Virus record (IMG/VR): IMGVR_UViG_3300035698_016351
Coordinates: 1 to 30,062 of that record
Direction: 5' to 3' (one strand)
DNA: 30,062 bases
Source of the DNA: a virus
The notes under the pieces: generated by a model
Seen by the model: the letters and a program-made list of their open reading frames with translations, nothing else
Told to the model about the DNA's origin: nothing
Database searches by the model: none
Shown here: in pieces, positions 27,993 through 30,062 of the stretch
Position numbering within the stretch: the first letter of the stretch is position 1
Layout of the letters: the number at the start of each line of letters is the position of its first letter
Made by a program: the position numbers and the translations under genes

Positions 27993-28901
27993 TCACCTAC
28001 AATTAATTACTAACTCAGGCGGGCCAGCGGGGTCGGTCGGATACATCATCTTGAACTTGCGCCCTTTGTTCTTGCCCTTTGTGACCTTGAGAATGAACGG
28101 TTGATCCACGGGGATGGGGTTGTTCCGGTAAGTCAGGTGGGCCACCAGGTGGGATTTGCGGGTGCGCATGTCTCCCGTCGCTATCCAGGTCTTGAGCAGG
28201 CCGGGTACAAGCTCCTTGACCTGCCGCTGCTGGGAGAGGTGGGAGAGGTTGTACATCCTCTGCAACTCTGTCCTCACATCTGTTTCAGCCCGCGCTGCTA
28301 CTCCCTTTACCGGGTCCGGCCTCTTGGCCCAGACTTTAGCCCGCGCCTCTACCCCCAGGATGTTGGTCACGGCCACCATCACATCAAAGGGCGACTTGCG
28401 CCCCAAGACGGCAAGCTGCAGTTCTCTGTTGAGCTTGGCCCGCATCGGCTCGACTATACTTTTGGCAAGGTCCTCGGAGAACTGAATAAGGTCGGCGCTG
28501 TAATCCAGCGCCACGTTGGCCTGGGCCGCGACCGGGCGGAAGAACTGCCCCTGGACCGCCAGCGACGGGGGAATATCCACCTCGTCAAGTTCCCCCAATT
28601 CGGACAATGGCTCTACCACAGCCTGCGCCCCGTGGTTCTGCGCCTCGGCTATCGCGCTGCTCACCTCAGAGTTGAGCTTGCGCTCGAACTGGCTTATGAG
28701 GTTATTTATCTCAGCGCGCAATTGGCCCAAGCGGAAGGATTCAAACTTGTCCGTGGGGATGCGCGTCAGCGTCCCGGCTATCTCCCCGCGCAGCCCTTTG
28801 AGCATCGAGAGGATGCGCTTGACCGTCTCATCTTCCATCTTGCCGTAACGGTTGGCGATGGAGTTTAACTGCCTGATGTACTTTTGCTTGGGTGTCGCCA
28901 T
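27993..28901 (-). CDS. Minor head protein, Mu gpF / SPP1 gp7 type
   Basis: A 302-residue protein. The N-terminal two thirds are long helices (KQKYIRQLNSIANRYGKMED, SQFERKLNSEVSSAIAEAQN). The C-terminus is the diagnostic part: KTWIATGDMRTRKSHLVAHL, then KMMYPTDPAGPPELVINCR, the family pattern W.at.d..tR..H and YP.dp....NCRC. The family acts with the portal in head assembly and DNA entry. Here the last Cys of NCRC is replaced by a TGA stop followed by C, and the frame stays open for about 54 more codons. AGG..GA precedes the ATG. Confidence 0.82.
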   Translation of the reverse strand: MATPKQKYIRQLNSIANRYGKMEDETVKRILSMLKGLRGEIAGTLTRIPTDKFESFRLGQLRAEINNLISQFERKLNSEVSSAIAEAQNHGAQAVVEPLSELGELDEVDIPPSLAVQGQFFRPVAAQANVALDYSADLIQFSEDLAKSIVEPMRAKLNRELQLAVLGRKSPFDVMVAVTNILGVEARAKVWAKRPDPVKGVAARAETDVRTELQRMYNLSHLSQQRQVKELVPGLLKTWIATGDMRTRKSHLVAHLTYRNNPIPVDQPFILKVTKGKNKGRKFKMMYPTDPAGPPELVINCR

Positions 28902-28933
28902 GTCAACCTACCCACTCTCTTGAATTGCTTTGT

Positions 28934-29911
28934 CTAACCACTACCCACCCGCACTTCAACCGTCATAGCTGGTATATAAATCGAGAATGTCTTTATAATG
29001 CTTGGCGGTTCAGGCTCCACGGGCAAGTCTCCCAGCACCTCCAGGTCATCGTCATCAAGGGATGTGCTGTCAAACACGGCAAGGCTCGTGTATCCCTCAT
29101 CGGCCCATCGCTGAATGTGGGCTGATAGCTCGGCCTGTTCTGGAGCGTCGGTGTCCGGTCGATAGGACGGGACGCCAGGAATGATCAGGTGCGACGCCGG
29201 CAGGCTCTTGGCGTAAGCCACGCGCTCGTCAAGGGTCGCGCTGGTATAGCTCATCATCAGGGCCGCGGACACGAGGCCCTCACGCAGCCAGAGTGGCACG
29301 TCTCGCATGACGCTTGTGTTTCGGTACTCCAGGCCCGAAATCGTAACCGTCACCTGTTGTACACCCACGGCCTGGCGCGCCATACGCAATGTCTCTGTGA
29401 TGTGGCCCGGCGTGACCGCAGGGCACTCACTCTGTGTATGGTGCAATCTCAGATAATCCAGATGGACGCCCGCGAGGCCGGCGTTGCTTTCTGCCAGGTC
29501 CCCACAGACATTCGCTATCATCTCCCTGGCCCCAGGAACAGAGAAGTTTATCCACTCCCGAGTGTTACAGCGGGCATCCGACAACGTTGCCATGTTCCAC
29601 GACGCCGGCGGTGGATCGAGTAATTCTGTGTAAGACCCGAAAAAACCCGTATAGAGCCAGGCATGAACACGCATTCCACGCGCCGCCGCCTCACGAATCA
29701 GGAATGCCCCCGGCATCAGTCCGTCAAGGCGCTCGGGACGGAGCCTGTACAACTCAGAGTTAAAGTAGCTCCGCCCGTCGCTGTCAGAACGAACCGTAAC
29801 GAGCAAGTCAGTGAACTTGCCCGCAAGCCGGTCCAGTAGTGCCCTGGCCGTCTCGGCGGATTGAAATATACCCGTACTATGGTAATCCTGAACCCAAATC
29901 CATCGCTCCAT
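28934..29911 (-). CDS. GHL10-like TIM-barrel protein (putative glycoside hydrolase)
   Basis: A 325-residue protein resembling the GHL10/DUF187 glycoside-hydrolase-like family: MRVHAWLYTGFFGS (about 80-93, usually an aromatic-rich strand end), INFSVPGAREMI, then GVHLDYLRLHH (about 148-158), which matches the family GiHLDYiRyp motif with its acid. Near the end of the barrel comes LMMSYTSAT and AVFDSTSLDDDD. A short C-terminal tail (PPSIIKTFSIYIPAMTVEVR) is a beta appendage. It lies in the head region, not with the tail fibres or lysis genes, so a virion-associated role is possible. GGGAG precedes the ATG. Confidence 0.68.
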   Translation of the reverse strand: MERWIWVQDYHSTGIFQSAETARALLDRLAGKFTDLLVTVRSDSDGRSYFNSELYRLRPERLDGLMPGAFLIREAAARGMRVHAWLYTGFFGSYTELLDPPPASWNMATLSDARCNTREWINFSVPGAREMIANVCGDLAESNAGLAGVHLDYLRLHHTQSECPAVTPGHITETLRMARQAVGVQQVTVTISGLEYRNTSVMRDVPLWLREGLVSAALMMSYTSATLDERVAYAKSLPASHLIIPGVPSYRPDTDAPEQAELSAHIQRWADEGYTSLAVFDSTSLDDDDLEVLGDLPVEPEPPSIIKTFSIYIPAMTVEVRVGSG

Positions 29912-29936
29912 GATTTATCTCCCTAAAAACTCTTCT

Positions 29937-29951
29937 GTACCCCAGGGGTAC
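29937..29951. repeat. Junction palindrome, T-centred on minus strand
   Basis: A perfect copy, 4 nt after the stop of the truncated right-edge gene and 25 nt before the ATG at 29911. Confidence 0.95.
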
Positions 29952-29955
29952 ACCT

Positions 29956-30062
29956 CTAATCCTGCCGTAAAATGTACATTGCCATTTCTTGTATTTCTTC
30001 TGGTGTTACAGCGCGCCAGGCCCATACCACGACCCGCGCCTCTGGTTCAGCAAAACTGCGCC
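29956..30062 (-). CDS. C-terminal end of an unidentified gene (runs off right edge)
   Basis: A frame open from the right edge ends in ...RSFAEPEARVVVWAWRAVTP EEIQEMAMYILRQD and a TAG at 29956-29958. Only 35 residues are visible. Gene order (upstream of the minor head protein) would allow a portal or another head-region gene, but the visible part does not identify it. Confidence 0.55.
   Translation of the reverse strand, partial: RSFAEPEARVVVWAWRAVTPEEIQEMAMYILRQD

Noticed and set aside
6648-29951. CRISPR array
   Set aside because: The palindromes are repeated but spaced from under 200 nt to several kb, with genes between them.

Overview
The window is a stretch of a tailed double-stranded DNA phage or prophage (Caudoviricetes, siphovirus-type). 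It carries the head, neck and tail structural module. Every gene lies on the minus strand, so transcription runs from high to low coordinates and the account below follows that direction. Siphovirus type is inferred from a long tape-measure protein, a frameshifted tail-chaperone pair, a Dit-like protein and a tail fibre, with no contractile sheath visible. Strong Shine-Dalgarno sites and one textbook sigma-70 promoter point to a bacterial host. I cannot name the host from this sequence.

Layout, right to left. (1) 30062-27831: the end of an unidentified gene, a GHL10-like TIM-barrel protein, a Mu gpF/SPP1 gp7-type minor head protein and a very small ORF. (2) 27831-25281: accessory genes, namely a phage ABA-sandwich protein, several unknown small genes and an HslV/proteasome-like Ntn hydrolase. 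(3) 25297-25076: a near-consensus promoter, a foldable three-way junction RNA and an intrinsic terminator, just upstream of the capsid genes. (4) 25062-20118: a 2H-phosphoesterase fused to a capsid-maturation protease, a major capsid protein with an acidic scaffold-like N-terminus, two small head proteins and a connector. (5) 20089-16803: a membrane-anchored beta-solenoid protein coupled to a CHAT/caspase-like protein, a gp10-like neck protein and a tail terminator. (6) 16806-14116: small unknown genes, a methyltransferase and a glycosyltransferase. (7) 14119-1: major tail protein, an unknown protein, tail chaperones G/GT, tape measure, Dit, tail hub and a very long tail fibre that runs off the left edge. 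No gene-free stretch exceeds about 220 bases.

Two features tie the window together. First, the palindrome GTACCCC-W-GGGGTAC occurs 15 times perfectly, twice nearly perfectly and once in decayed form. It usually sits 1-8 nt after one gene's stop codon and 12-32 nt before the next start, just ahead of the Shine-Dalgarno site. Second, seven small basic proteins scattered through the neck and tail genes share a head of the form MKxxxSPxFKRAxExEVRRL but have unrelated bodies. Two of these heads, together with their palindromes and ribosome sites, are almost identical in DNA. This looks like a modular cassette system: a common head and regulatory element joined to changing bodies.

Three predicted proteolytic enzymes (Ntn hydrolase, CHAT-like, capsid protease) in one structural module, together with proteins carrying a common N-terminal tag, suggest tag-directed targeting or processing during virion assembly. 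That link is inference. The promoter, structured RNA and terminator upstream of the capsid genes are either a transcription attenuator or a stand-alone phage small RNA of about 187 nt.
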